Below are positions 12,263 through 24,929 of a stretch of 64,000 nucleotides of DNA, piece by piece. The stretch lies in NCBI GenBank assembly GCA_026874595.1, contig CM049306.1, forward strand, positions 66,470,019 to 66,534,018, read 5' to 3'. The position numbers and the translations under genes are program-made. Every line of letters begins with the position of its first letter. Positions within the stretch are counted from its first letter, which is position 1. This stretch comes from Sipunculus nudus. Taxonomy: Eukaryota > Annelida > Sipuncula > Golfingiida > Sipunculidae. Below the pieces are notes generated by a model, which was not told where the DNA came from, did not search any database, and saw only the letters and a list, made by a program, of their open reading frames with translations.

Positions 12263-14340
12263 GTGCCCTATTGTTTTTGGTAAAAATAGGACAAAGGTCA
12301 AGGTCAAGGTCATCAAAACTTCTCAAAACGGTTTTTTCTTCATATCTTTGTGACTATTAGTCGTATCTACTTCAACAATAGCTCATTTTAATCGTCATTC
12401 CAAGGCCTGTCATCTGGTGTGTATCTGACTCAAATTTGCCGTAACCATGGTTACAAATTTTGGGGAAAACTCATGATATTCGAAAATAAGGGGTCTTTTT
12501 TCTAACTTTGTCAGCTTTAAAGCTAGAGTGATCTAGTTTTTTGCATCAAGTAGCATTCAACTAGTACAACAAGATTTTATTACAAGTCTTGCAGTATCTC
12601 GTAAAATATCTCGTGAATAGAGATATTTCGAGATTTCATTCATCTTGCGCCAAAGGCCACATTATTGCAGGAATCTTTTTGAAACTGACATATTATAAGT
12701 CCTACACTAGTATCTCGAAATTGTTTTTTCATTTTCTGAATAGGGCCGCTAGGGGGCGCTGGATGCGAACCTCCCGAACATATCATATTTTGGCCATATC
12801 TCCAAAATTATAAGCCTCAATTACATAAACTATAGCTTATTTTCTTCCTCTGAGTCTTCTCCATAACCTAGTGTAGTCATCTGGTAACACTTTTGTGACA
12901 CTTTGTCAGTGTGTCTGTCTGTTTGTCAGTTGTCCTCAAATTCGCCTGCTTGCTCTTGCGTCTCACATATAGCATTCTACAGGCCACAGTTTTGAAAGAA
13001 TCCTTTTGAAACTATAACATCTTAAGTCTGACACTAATATCTCGAAACCAATTTTTCATTTTCCGGATATGGCCGCTAGGGGGCGCTGAACTCGAACCTC
13101 TCCCAACATATCATGCTTTGGCAATATCTCCAAAATTATAAACCTCGGTAACATAAACTGTAGCTTTTTTCTTCCTTTGGGTCTTCTCCATAACCTGGAG
13201 TAGTCATCTGGACTCAATCTTGAATCACTTTGTCAGTGTTTTCGTCTGTTTGTCAGTTGTCCTCAAATTCGCCTGCTTGTTGGTTCTTGCGTCTCACATA
13301 TAGCATTCTATAGGCCACAGTTTTGAAAGAATCCTTTTGAAACTATAACATCTTAAGTCTTACACTAATATCTCGAAACCAATATTTCATTTTCCGGATA
13401 TGGCCGCTAGGGGGCGCTGAACTCGAACCTCTTTCAACATATCATGCTTTGGCAATATCTCCAAAACTATAAACCTCAGTAACCTAAACTGTAGTTTTTT
13501 TCTTCCTTTGGGTCTTCTCCATAACCTGGAGTAGTCATCTGGACTCAATCTTGAATCACTTTGTCAGTGTGTCCGTCTGTTTCTCAGTTGTCCTCAAATC
13601 CGCTTGCTTGCCGTTTCTTGCGTCTCACATATAGCATTCTACAGGCCACAGTTTTGAAAGAATCTTTTAAAACTATTACATCTTATGTCTTACACTAATA
13701 TCCCGAAACTGATTTTTCATTTTTTTGGAAATAGCCACCAGGGGGCGTGGTACATGAAACACTGTAACATATCATTTTTCTGCAATATCTCAAAAAATAT
13801 TAAACGTGACACCATTTTTTTTGGTCGTATCTGAAACTAGGAACATTGGCTTATCCCTTCGCACATGTTGCTTTGTGCTGCCGTTACCATGGTTACCAAA
13901 TTTTGGGGTAAAACTTGACAATCTGAAAATTCGGAGTTTTCCAGCTTCTATCTCTGTTGATATTTGCGATAGAAAGGTCTGGTTTTTGGCGTTAGACAGC
14001 ATCCCTCTAGTTCTGAGCCATTCAATCGCAAGTCTCGTCATATCTCGCACCGTTTCTCGTCAAACGAGAACACGTGACCATTCAAAGAAATGCCTATAAT
14101 TCTGTCATTTTTCACGCTAAAGACACATGGTTTGCAGCGCTGGATAGCGGCTGACACTCGCAGTCACATTCAGGGGTCACATTGTTAGTCTCGTCAAATC
14201 TCGCGCCGTTTTTCGCCATACCACGAAGACACGTGCAGTCGCCGCAAGTGGCGGCAGGGTCCTTACGGTGGGCGGCCGGCGTGTGCAGCGGTCCGTGACG
14301 GCCTCTCCGGGCCCCATCTATGATCATACATGTTGGAGGC
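12263..14340. repeat. Dispersed repeat copy with four ~330-bp modules
   Basis: After a triple AAGGTCA tract (12,294-12,314), a module anchored by GCCGCTAGGGGGCGCTG recurs near 12,744, 13,073 and 13,404, with a variant CCACCAGGGGGCGTGG near 13,735; spacing is 329-331 bp. Each module also has GCCACAGTTTTGAAAGAATC, CACTAATATCTCGAAACC and CAATATCTCCAAAA blocks. The copy ends with TTTCTCGTCAAACGAGAAC and the GCCGCAAGTGGCGGCAGG tail (about 14,236). Non-coding. Confidence 0.8.
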
Positions 14341-15050
14341 ACAGTCCATACTTTATTGCTTGCCGGAAATCTTCGATTTTCGAAAGCAGGTTGGTCACCC
14401 GTGTATGTTTGTTCCTTCATCTTATGTATTATACTAATATCTCAAAACTTATTTTTCATTTTCCTGATATGGCTGCTAGGGGGCGCTGCACTTGACCCGT
14501 CCAAACAAATCAGTTTTTGAACATATTTCCGTAAGAGTAAACCTATATTACACAAACTATAGCTTATTTTCTTTCTCTTGGTCTTCACCAAAACATGGTC
14601 AAGTCATCTGGTCTCCATCTTGTGTCACTTTATCACTATGTCTGTCTGTTTGTCATTTATCCTCAAATTCGCCTGCTTGCTAATTCTTGCACTTTAGATA
14701 TAGTAATCAACAAGTCAGATATGTAGACGAATCCTTTTGAAACTATTACATCTTATGTCATACACTAATATCACGAAACGCATTTGTCGTCTTCAGGATA
14801 TGTCCACTAGAGGGCGCTGCAGTCGAACATCCCCAGTATATCATTATTTGGCCATATCTCCAAAATTATAAGCCTCAATTACATAAAGTATAGCTTATTT
14901 TCTTCCTCTGAGTCTTCTCCATAACCTGGTTAACTCATCTTGTCTCCATCTTGTGTCCCTTTGTAAGTTTGTCTGTTTGTTTGTCAGTTGTCCTCAAATT
15001 CGCCGGCTTGTTGGTTCCTACAGGCTACAGGCCACCGTTTTGAAAGGATC
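14341..15050. repeat. Further ~330-bp modules
   Basis: Starts with the hairpin CTTGCCGGAAATC/GATTTTCGAAAG (about 14,358), then CTGCTAGGGGGCGCTGC (about 14,470) and CCACTAGAGGGCGCTGC (about 14,805), again ~335 bp apart. Truncated at about 15,050 where a different family begins (TTTTTAGCTCAACTGAC). Confidence 0.7.
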
Positions 15051-15960
15051 ATTTTTAGCTCAACTGACTTTCAGTCATGCTGGGCTATAGCGAGGTGTCT
15101 TTGTCCGTCGTCCTTCCATCTGTCTATCCTGCTGACCGGCCGTCCGTCTGTTAGCAGGGCACAAATCGTAACTGTACGGGCTACGGTCATGGACCCTATG
15201 TAGTCTTAGAGGTTCTAAAATGATCTCCTTGCAAACCTGAAATTAGGTCACTGACCTATATTCTCGAAGTTACAGGGTGTGTATGCACCCCCCAGAAATA
15301 ATTCTTTTAGCTAAAATTTTCATCCAAAACCTTCCATCTTTCACATACAGCTCATCTACCAACAGGGGAAGAACCATAATTATTTTGAAGTCAACAGGTC
15401 AAAGGTCAAGGTCACAGGAGCTATTTTTTTAATGCCTGTGGATGCATTTTAAGCCAAATCTTTCATCCCAATTCTTTGATCTTTTACATATATTTCACCT
15501 ACTAAGAGGGAGAAAAATCCTATAGATTTTTAAGTCACAAGGTCAAAGATCAGGGTCACAGGATTCAATTTTTTAAAAGGTTGTGAAAACATTTCAAGCT
15601 AGACATTTCATTCCAAACTTTCCAGCACTGATATCGCTTCTCTGCCAACATGAGAAAAGACCTGTTAATTTTGAGGTCAAAGGTGAAGTTCACTGCACCC
15701 ATTTTTTGGGTGGAGTCATTTTCAGGAAACTTTTCAATCTATACCTTCCATTTGTCATATATGGCTTACCTACCAATAGGGGAAGAAGCCTATCGATATC
15801 GAGTTCAAAAGGTCAAAGGTCAAGGACACAACACTTAATTATTCTAAATGGTTGTGAACATTTTGCAAGTGAAACTGTTCAACCCAAACCTTCAGTCTTT
15901 CACATATGCCACATCTATGCATCACTCAATTTGATTCAAACTTCATATTTATAAGCACCC
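15051..15960. repeat. AGCTCAACTGAC family copy with ~135-bp subrepeats
   Basis: Opens with TTTTTAGCTCAACTGACTTT, a start also seen at 49,244 and 57,198. Downstream, a degenerate ~135-bp unit repeats about 4.5 times, each with CTTYCA..TTCACATA, CTACYAAYAGGGG and an AGGTCAAAGGTCAAGGTCAC-like block at about 15,399, 15,539, 15,672 and 15,808. These blocks are direct repeats of AGGTCA with 0- and 1-base spacers. Frames crossing it are fortuitous. Confidence 0.7.
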
Positions 15961-16289
15961 GTTTCTCAATAATTCTTGCATGGATTTCCTTGATTTTTGC
16001 TATATATTTTGATCTTATATTTGCCCTTTGTGGTGTTCCTTTTGAGACTGACAGGTATCAAGCAAGCTATGGGAATAGTTACTGATAGCTTAACAATCGT
16101 ACATTTTTCCTCAGACCATCCAGTCACTGTGTTTTAACCAGACATAGGTGATATATATTTCTGTTGTCGTAGAAAATTTCAACATATTGGCAAATTGGTT
16201 CTTCAAAATGTGACTGGAAGTTGTGAATCTCAGTCCATGATGTGGCAGGTCAAGCTTGGCAGCTGAGCGTCATGACCAATGGCTCACTT
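15961..16289. other. Unassigned spacer
   Basis: No gene or recognised repeat; marks the gap between two repeat families. Confidence 0.3.
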
Positions 16290-16999
16290 GTTAAACTAAT
16301 ACATCTTATATCTTACAGTAAAATCTCGAAACAGATTATTCATTTTCCGGATATTGTCAATAGGTGGCGCTGCACTCGCCCCTCCCCTATATATATATAT
16401 TTGCCCATATCTACAAAACTATTAACCTCAATTACAAACACTTATTGATTGTCTTCCTTTGAATCTACTCCATAATCTGAGTTAGTCATCTGGTCTTATT
16501 CTTGTGTCACATTTTCAGTATGTCTGTCTGTTTGTCAGTGATCCTCAATTTCGCCTGCTTGCTAGATCTTGCGTCTTACACTCAACAATCTCCAGGCCAC
16601 AGTTTTCCAGGAATCCTTTTGGAATTGAAACATCTTATTTGTTATATTAATATCTCAAAAGAAATTTTTAATATTTGGGATATGGCCGCTAGGAGATGCT
16701 GCAGTAGAGCCTCCACACCATATCATTTTTGGGCCATATCTCCGACATTATATACTCTACCTACTAAAACTATAGCTCATTTTGCTTCTCTTTACGTTCC
16801 CCACTTTTTTCTGGTATTCTGTTATCTCAGGTGTGTCAGTATATCTGTCTGTTTTGAGCTATGTCAGCTTTCATGTTCTTTTGTGTAATATATGTCGTTC
16901 AACAGGCCAAGCTTTCCAGCAATCGCTTTAAAATTCATTCAATTGATAGAAACCCGACAGTTTGTCATGTTTGTCCAATCTGTATGTCATTTCGGCCCG
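16290..16999. repeat. Two diverged ~330-bp modules
   Basis: Variants of the CTAGGGGGCGCTG module at about 16,350 (CAATAGGTGGCGCTGC) and 16,683 (CCGCTAGGAGATGCTGC), with the usual ATATCTC-plus-CAAAA blocks. More diverged than the modules on either side. Confidence 0.6.
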
Positions 17000-19900
17000 G
17001 CAAGCTCTCGACCTATGGTCGTCTAGTTTGTTTGTTTGTCTGCCTGTGTACTCTCTACAGGCTACAATTTTGCAGCAATTTCTTTTAAACTTACACAGCT
17101 GATAGACAAGGAAAAGTCCTCGAGGCCTATTGTTATTGGGCGACATAGGTCCAAGGTCAAGGTCAAGGTCATCAAAACGTCTCAAAACGGTTTTTTCTTC
17201 ATATCTTTGTAACTGTTAGTGGTATCTTCTTCAAACATAGCTCATTTTAAACGTCATTCCCAGGCCTTTCTTCTGGTGTGTAGCTCTTTCAAATTTGCCG
17301 TAACCATGGTTACGCATTTTGGGGAAAAAGTCATGATATTCTGAAATAAGGGGTCTTATTTTTCTAACTTTGTCATTTTTAAAGCTAGAGAGGTCTAGTT
17401 TTTTGCATCAGGTAGCAATTAACAAGTACTGCAAGATTTTATTAAAAGTCTCGCGATATCTCGTACAATATCTCGTCATACGAGATATTTCGAGATTTCA
17501 GTAATCTTGCCCTGGAGGTCACCGTTTTGCAGGAATCTTTTTGAAACTGACATATCGTAAGTCCTACACTATTATCTCGAAACAATTTTTCCATTTTTTG
17601 AATGCAGCCGCTAGGTGGCGCTGTATGCAAACCTCCCCAACATATCATGTTTTGGCCATATCTCCAAAACTGTGAGCCTCAATTACATAAACTATACCTT
17701 ATTTTCATCCTCTGAGTCTTTTCTGAATCCTGGTGTAGTCATTTCGACTCAATCTTGAGTCACTTTGTCAGTGTGTCCGTCTGTTTCTCAGTTTTCATCA
17801 AATTCGCCTGCTTACCGGTTCTGGCGTCTCACATATAGCATTCTACAGGTCACAGTTTTGAAAGAATCCTTTTAGAACTATTACATCTTATGTCTTACAC
17901 TAATATCTCGAAACGGATTTTACATTTTCCAGAATTGGCCGCTAGGGGGCGGTGCACTCAAACTTGCACAACATATCATTTTTTGGCCATATCTCCAAAA
18001 CTATAAACCTCATTTACATAAACGATAGCTTATTTTCTTCCTCTGGGTCTTTCAAAAAACCTGGTGTATTCATTTGGTCTCAATCTTGAGTCACTTTGTC
18101 TGTGTGTCCGTCTGTTTCTTTGTTGTCCTCAAATGCGCTTGCTTGCCGGTTCTTGCGTCTCACATATAGCATTCTACAGGCCACAGTTTTGAAAGAATCC
18201 TTTTAAAACTATTACATCTTATGTCTTACACTAAAATCTCGAAACGTATTTTTCATTTTCCAGATAAGGCCGCTAGGGGGCGGAGCACTCAAACTTCCAC
18301 TACATATCATTTTTTGGCCATATCTCCAAAAGTATAAACCTCATTTACATAAACTATAGCTTATTATCTTCCTCTGAGGTTTCTTCATAACATGATTAAG
18401 TCATCTGTTCACAATCTTGGGTCAGTTTGTCAGTATGTTGTCTGTTTGTCAGTTGTCCTCAATTTCGCCTGCTTCCTGGTTCTTGCGTCTCACATGTAGC
18501 ATTCTACTGGCCACAGTTTTGCAGCAATCGTTTGGTAAATTTCACTTGTCATATATCGTGATGATATCTGGAAGTCCTTTGTTTATTATTCAAATAAGTC
18601 AAAGGCCAAGGTCAAGGTGATCAAAATATATCAAAATCTTATTTTCTTTAGAACTTTATTAATATTGGTTCTTTCTTCACAAACTATGGATTATTTTCTT
18701 TCACTTTGACACTGCTCGTTCATCTGACTAACTTTACATCATTTCCGGCAAGCGCGTGACCTCAGGTCATCTAGTCTGTTTGTTTGTTGCTTGCCGGAAA
18801 TCTTCGATTTTCGCAAGCAGGTTGGTCAGTCGCGGATGTCTGTTTGTTTGTTTGTTTGTCTGTCTGTGTACTCTCTACAGGCCACAATTTTGCAGCAATT
18901 GTCTTTTAACTTATACAGCTGGTAGACAAGCAAAAGTCCTGGAGGCCTATTGTTTTTGAGCGGAATAGGTCAAAGGTCAAGGTCAAGGTCATCGAAATTT
19001 TTCAAAACGGTTTTTTCTTCATATCTTTGTCACTATAAGTCGTATCTTCTTCAAACATAGCTCATTTTAAACGTCATTCCAAGGCCAGTCATCTGGTGTG
19101 TAGCTGACTCAAATTTGCCGTAACCATGGTTACGAATTTTGGGGAAAAAGTCATGATATTCGAAAATATGGGGCCTTATTTTTCTAACTTTGGCAGTTTT
19201 ACAGCTAGAGAGGTCTAGTTTTTTGCATCAGGTAGCATTCAACAAGTACTGCAAGATTTTTTTATAAGTCTCGCGATATCTCGTATAATATCTCGTCAAA
19301 CGAGATATTTCGATATTTCAGTAGTCTTGCCCTGGAGGCCACAGTTTTGCTGGAATCTTTTTGAAACTGACATATCCTAAGTCCTACACTATTATCTCGA
19401 AATTTTTTTTCCATTTTCTGAATGCGGCTGCTAGGGGGCGCTGTATGCAAACCTCCCCAACATACCATGTTTTGGCCATATCTCCAAAACTGTGAGCCTC
19501 AATTACATAAACTTTAGCTGATTTTTTTCCTCTGGGTCTTTCCAAAAACCTGGCGTATTCATTTGGTCTCAATCTTGAGTCACTTTGTCTGTGTGTCCGT
19601 CTGTTTCTCTGTTAAACTTGCACAACATATCATTTTTTGGCCATATCTCCAAAACTATAAACCTCATTTACATAAACTATAGCTTATTTTCTTCCTCTGG
19701 GTCTTTCCAAAATTCTGGTGTATTCATTTGGTCTCAATCTTGAGTCACTTTGTCTGTGTGTCCGTCTGTTTCTCAGTTGTCCTCAAATTCGCTTGCTTGC
19801 CGGTTTTTGCGTCTCACATATAGCATTCTACAGGCCACAGTTTTGAAAGAATCCTTTTAAAACTATTACATCTTATGTCTTACACTAATATCTCGAAATC

Positions 19901-22172
19901 GATTTTTCATTTTCCAGAATTGTCCGCCAGGGGGCTGTGCACTCAAACTTGCACAACATATCATTTTTTGGCCATATCTCCAAAATTATTAACCTCATTT
20001 ACATAAACTATAGCTTATTCTCTTCCTCTGAGGTTTTTACATAACATGATTAAGTCATCTGTTCTCAATCTTGGGTCAGTTTGTCAGTATGTTTGTCTGT
20101 TTGTCAATTGTCCTCAATTTCGCCTGCTTGCCGGTTCTTGCGTCTCACATGTAGCATTCTACTGGCCACAGTTTTGCAGGAATCGTTTTGTAAATTACAC
20201 TTGTCATATATCGTAAAGATATCTGGAAGTCCTATGTTTATTATTCAAATAAGTCAAAGGTCAAGGTCAAGGTGATCAAAATATATCAAAATCTTATTCT
20301 CTTAAGAACTTTGTTAATATTGGTTCTTTCTTCACAAACTATGGATTATTTTCTTTCACTCTGACACTGCTCGTTCATCTGACTTAACTTTATATCATTT
20401 CCGGCAAGCGTGTGACCTCAGGTCATCTAGTTTGTCTGTCTGTGTACTCTCTAGAGGTCACAATTTTGCGGCAATTGCTTTCAATCTTATACAGCTGATA
20501 GACAAGGAAAAGTCCTCGAGGCCTATTGTTATTGGGCGACATAGGTCCAAGGTCAAGGTCAAGGTCATCAAAACTTCTCAAAACGGTTTTTTCTTCATAT
20601 CTTTGTAACTGTTAGTGGTATCTTCTTCAAACATAGCTCATTTTAAACGTCATTCCCAGGCCTTTCTTCTGGTGTGTAGCTCTTTCAAATTTGCCGTAAC
20701 CATGGTTACGCATTTTGGGGAAAAAGTCATGATATTCTGAAATAAGGGGTCTTATTTTTCTAACTTTGTCATTTTTAAAGCTAGAGAGGTCTAGTTTTTT
20801 GCATCAGGTAGCAATTAACAAGTACTGCAAGATTTTATTAAAGGTCTCGCGATATCTCGTACAATATCTCGTCATACGAGATATTTCGATATTTCAGTAA
20901 TCTTGCCCTGGAGGTCACCGTTTTGCAGGAATCTTTTTGAAACTGACATATCGTAAGTCCTACACTATTATCTCGAAACAATTTTTCCATTTTTTGAATG
21001 CAGCCGCTAGGTGGCGCTGTATGCAAACCTCCCTAACATATCATGTTTTGGCCATATCTCCAAAACTGTGATCCTCAATTACATAAACTATACCTTATTT
21101 TCATCCTCTGAGTCTTTTCTGAATCCTGGTGTAGTCATTTCGACTCAATCTTGAGTCACTTTGTCAGTGTGTCCGTCTGTTTCTCAGTTTTCATCAAATT
21201 CGCCTGCTTACCGGTTCTGGCGTCTCACATATAGCATTCTACAGGTCACAGTTTTGAAAGAATCCTTTTAGAACTATTACATCTTATGTCTTACACTAAT
21301 ATCTCGAAACGGATTTTACATTTTCCAGAATTGGCCGCTAGGGGGCGGTACACTCAAACTTGCACAACATATCATTTTTTGGCCATATCTCCAAAACTAT
21401 AAACCTCATTTACATAAACTATAGCTTATTTTCTTCCTCTGGGTCTTTCAAAAAACCTGGTGTATTCATTTGGTCTCAATCTTGAGTCACTTCGTTTGTG
21501 TGTCCGTCTGTTTCTCAGTTATCCTCAAATTCGCTTGCTTGCCGGTTCTTGCGTCTCACACATAGCATTCTCCAGGCCACAGTTTTGAAAGAATCCTTTT
21601 AAAACTATTACATCTTATGTCTTACACTAACATCTCAAAACCGATTTTTCATTTTCCAGATATGGCCACTAGGGGGCGGTACACCAAAACGTCCACATCA
21701 TATCATTTTTTGCCCATATATCCAAAACTAAAAACCTCATTTACATAAACTATAGCTTATTATCTTCCTCGGAGGTTTCTTCATAACATGATATAGTCAT
21801 CTGTTCTCAATCTTGGGTCAGTTTGTCAGTATGTTTGTCTGTTTGTCAGTTGTCCTCAATTTCGCCTGCTTCCTGGTTCTTGCGTCTCACATGTAGCATT
21901 CTACTGGCCACAGTTTTGCAGGAATCGGTTTGTGAATTACACTTCTCATATATCGTGATGATATCTGGAAGTCCTATGTTTATTATTCAAATAAGTCAAA
22001 AGTCAAGATCAAAGTGATCAAAATATATCAAAATCTTATTTTCTTTAGAACTTTGTTAATATTGGTTCTTTCTTCACTCACTATGGATTATTTTCTTTCA
22101 CTTTGACACTGCTCGTTCATCTGACTAACTTCACATCATTTCCGGCAAGCGCGTGACCTCAGGTCATCTAGG
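17000..22172. repeat. Three copies of a ~1.6-1.8-kb composite repeat
   Basis: Landmark GRTAGACAAGSAAAAGTCCT occurs at 17,101, 18,921 and 20,497. Each copy runs GGTCAAGGTCAAGGTCAT tract, ATCTCGTCAWACGAGATATTTCG block, several 330-bp modules, a GTTGTCCTCAATTTCGCC block, and ends with TTTCCGGCAAGCG and TGACCTCAGGTCA. Copies one and three align with a near-constant offset of 3,396 bp and are more alike than either is to the middle copy, which has duplicated and lost modules. Precise ends of the palindrome are 18,757-18,769, 20,413-20,425 and 22,154-22,166. Non-coding. Confidence 0.85.
18757..18769. promoter_or_regulatory. Palindrome TGACCTCAGGTCA (everted AGGTCA pair)
   Basis: Perfect 13-bp palindrome around a central C, made of two AGGTCA half-sites back to back. 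Identical copies end the two other composite units (20,413-20,425 and 22,154-22,166). AGGTCA is the nuclear-receptor half-site (established), but whether anything binds here is not shown by sequence. It may equally be a terminal motif of the repeat. Confidence 0.4.
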
Positions 22173-22183
22173 TTTTAGCTTCA

Positions 22184-22316
22184 CCCCCCCCCCACCCCCC
22201 GGTTTTGTATTTGGAGGAGAACAGCTCTCGTCTTTATGTTTGTATTTGTCATACTGTATTTGTATTTGGAGGAGAACCGCTCTCGTCTTTATCTTTGTAT
22301 GTGGCATACTGTATTT
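22184..22316. repeat. C-rich tract and 55-bp tandem duplication
   Basis: A C9-A-C6-like tract (22,184-22,200) is followed by two 55-bp copies starting TGTATTTGGAGG at 22,206 and 22,261. They differ at a few positions. This is the boundary between the repeat mosaic and a more unique region. Confidence 0.8.
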
Positions 22317-22319
22317 GAC

Positions 22320-22830
22320 CCCAACCCTGATTATGAGAGGCAGATGGGTAAGCGGAACAGTGCTTTTGGGATATGTTATCCTTCGGGTTAGATGTGGGTT
22401 AGACCGGAGAGAACCAACAGGCTGGTCAGGATCAGAATTTTGATGATTACTGCGGAACAAAGCAGCATCAGGCTTTTCTAGTCGCTGGGAGGCGGCACAG
22501 AATTCAGCTCTAAAAGCCGCCAATTCCCGAAGAAGCTGTATAAGGTCAGTTTGAGAGAGCTGTAGTCGTGCACTACGTGAATCTTATTGGGAGCAAGAGG
22601 TAAATCAATCTTGACTATGCCCTTATCAAGACAATATTGACATTCAGAGACAGCGAGTCCAGAAGCTTGTTCTTAATCATGCAAATCGAAATGTGGATTG
22701 AACATGTAAAGTGCATCAACATCTACAGCTGCAGAAGGAGAACATGTGGCTGGTAAAAAAGAAATAATGTCATCAAAAGAATCGTTATGGAGATTTAATG
22801 GCAGAAATTCTGGGTTGTGAATTTGTCAAA
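22320..22830 (-). pseudogene. Possible coding relic, unknown family
   Basis: Reading leftward from about 22,820, two blocks look protein-like. The first (about 22,830-22,560) includes a Cys-pair segment (ECQYC) and a charged stretch; it contains an in-frame stop near 22,680. The second (about 22,560-22,330) is predicted helical, rich in Leu, Ala, Glu and Arg (QLLRELAAFRAEF), and continues in one open frame of about 119 codons to 22,164, the last part running into the 55-bp duplication and C tract. Codon-like composition differs from the flanking AT-rich DNA. I do not recognise a domain. It might be a decayed transposon gag or ORF1 or an old host exon; both are guesses. Confidence 0.3.
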
Positions 22831-24056
22831 TTATATATGGCAGGCAATGTGGCAATTATTGTGCAGTTATAGTTACTGTCATGCTCAGGTGGGGTTAGTA
22901 CACAGAAAAAAATTTGACCCAGCATGAATTTATTAAAGGTGATAAAGCACCTGAGTATATCATCAACAAATAAAAAAAAGAATAATGTAAAATGAAAGCA
23001 GCTTTGAGTAAGTTAGTAAATCAAGCAAATAGCTGTTATGCTCAAAGTAGCTGTTATTAGCTATAGTCTTAATATCTACCAATGAAGAAACAAATGAGTA
23101 ATCAAAATAGTCTGGGCAACAAGTCAAGTGCTCAGTGGTTAACCATAAGCTATCACATGCATATATGACAACAATAGCTACGGTAGACCAAGGTAGCTAC
23201 TATCAGTATAGCACAATTGCAGTGATATATAACTATGGGAAACAGTTAAACTTGCACCCTTAAGACTTAATTGAGTGGTATATGTATTCTTAATGGACTA
23301 ATCATTCTGCTCATTAAAACTGTTGATCAGCTGATATATGGAAAAAAACAATGTACTCTTGATCAGAATAGATTCCTTATAGCAGGCAACACACATGCAC
23401 AAAAAAGGCAGTCTTTATAGGGGTAGTGAAAAATAATGGTTATATGCAAGATTATGAATGTGCAGAATGCAAGCAAAAGGCAGAAAAACCGGTGGGTTTA
23501 ATGGTATTATTGGTTTATTATTAAGCAAATAAATAAGCCATGTTGAACATGATTTAATTGGTTTTACCATAAGCAGATTTATAATATTGTATTTATTGTA
23601 CAACAATTAACTATATGTGCTAATGACTACGGTCGAGAATATTAATTAATGGCTTAAGTTTTCAAAAAATACTGGATTAAATGGCATTAATTATACAAAT
23701 TTATTAATCTCTGAATAACAAAATTGACAGAAACTTTAGTTCCAACGACTGCGAGAGATGGCAGCAACGGTCGTCCACCGATCTATTGCATAGAAATGGA
23801 ATTCCACAAGCGGCCGGGAGATGGCAGAACGTCCCGGAGAAGTTGAGAACTTTACAACTTTCCCGGAACGAATGAAAACAGTAATTATGGAAGTATGAAA
23901 CTGATACAGAAGCTTACCCCATGTCCCTAACAATCTGCAGACCCCTCTGCACTCAACACCACAAATGTGTAGGGGAGCTGCACTAAGCGGTTACCGATCG
24001 GGGGCGCAACGACTGTCAAAAACTGATCTCGATACGGGCTCGAACTCCCTCCCGTA
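22831..24056. other. Unassigned AT-rich region
   Basis: No gene recognised on either strand. Between about 23,740 and 24,050 base composition becomes more GC-balanced, and short minus-strand frames exist, but they have no recognisable motif. Confidence 0.35.
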
Positions 24057-24253
24057 CATGCAGCCAATCGAAATGTCGCAGAAAATGTCCCAGTGAATAG
24101 ACATTTCGACATATCCTGGTCGGACCTAGATTGGTAACTGATGTTGGGCGCCGATTGGCGACGCCGAAAGGCGGCGCTTGAAGTGTAAGAATAAAAATGA
24201 ATCTTTTTAATAGAAATATGTCGTATGAAATATTATTATTAAATGATTATATA

Positions 24254-24291
<38 letters not shown>

Positions 24292-24470
24292 AACTAGACT
24301 TATAAATATATACATGACTTCTGCTGATACATTAAATTCCTGACCAAATGGAACCCTCTGAAATATCGCAGAAAATGTCCCAGTTCCTTAGACATTTCGA
24401 CTTTTCATCCCCTGCTCGAGATTGGTACTAAATGGGCGCCGATAGGCGGCGCTTGGACTGTAAGAATAAC
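24057..24470. repeat. ~290-bp direct repeat flanking an (AT)n tract
   Basis: GCAGAAAATGTCCCAG is found at 24,078 and 24,368, each followed by AGACATTTCGAC and a GGGCGCCGAT(T/A)GGCG block and then GTCGTATGAAATATTA. An (AT)n microsatellite lies at about 24,247-24,290 between them. The two copies are clearly diverged. Confidence 0.8.
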
Positions 24471-24599
24471 AAAGAACTTTTTTAATAAAAATATGTCGTA
24501 TGAAATATTATAATTAAAGGATTAAAAATAATATTTATATATGGATATATTTATATATATATATATAAATCTGTATGTATTTAATGTACTACATATATA

Positions 24600-24866
24600 A
24601 ATATAGCATATATAATACTGACTTAAGTATTTCATGTCCGAAGGATTAAGGTTATCCGAATACCTGATATAGCATATATTAATAGTGACAAACACTTACT
24701 GGAGTATTTAATGTCCTAAGGCTTAGGGTAACCCGTATCCCAGATACAGCATATATTAATACTAACAAATACTTACCGGAGTATTTCATGTCCGTAGGGT
24801 AAGGGTAACCTGTATCCCGGATATAGCATATATTAATAGTGACAAACCCCTACTTTAGTATTTCAC
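24600..24866. repeat. ~77-bp tandem repeat, three to four units
   Basis: AGCATATAT(T)AATA is at 24,605, 24,671, 24,748 and 24,825, with TATTTMATGTCC and AGGGTAACC between them. The first interval is 66 bp and the next two are 77 bp. Confidence 0.8.
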
Positions 24867-24929
24867 GTATGCTTCCTGATCAGTATCGAGAAGTCGAAGT
24901 GTATAACCCTCTAGGCCAGTTTTCGCGAC

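Noticed and set aside
1..22172. CRISPR array
   Set aside because: Repeats are long, direct and adjacent with no short spacers; the DNA is plainly eukaryotic.
22831..24056. Hidden gene in the AT-rich stretch
   Set aside because: Checked both strands for motifs and splice-bounded frames; nothing convincing.
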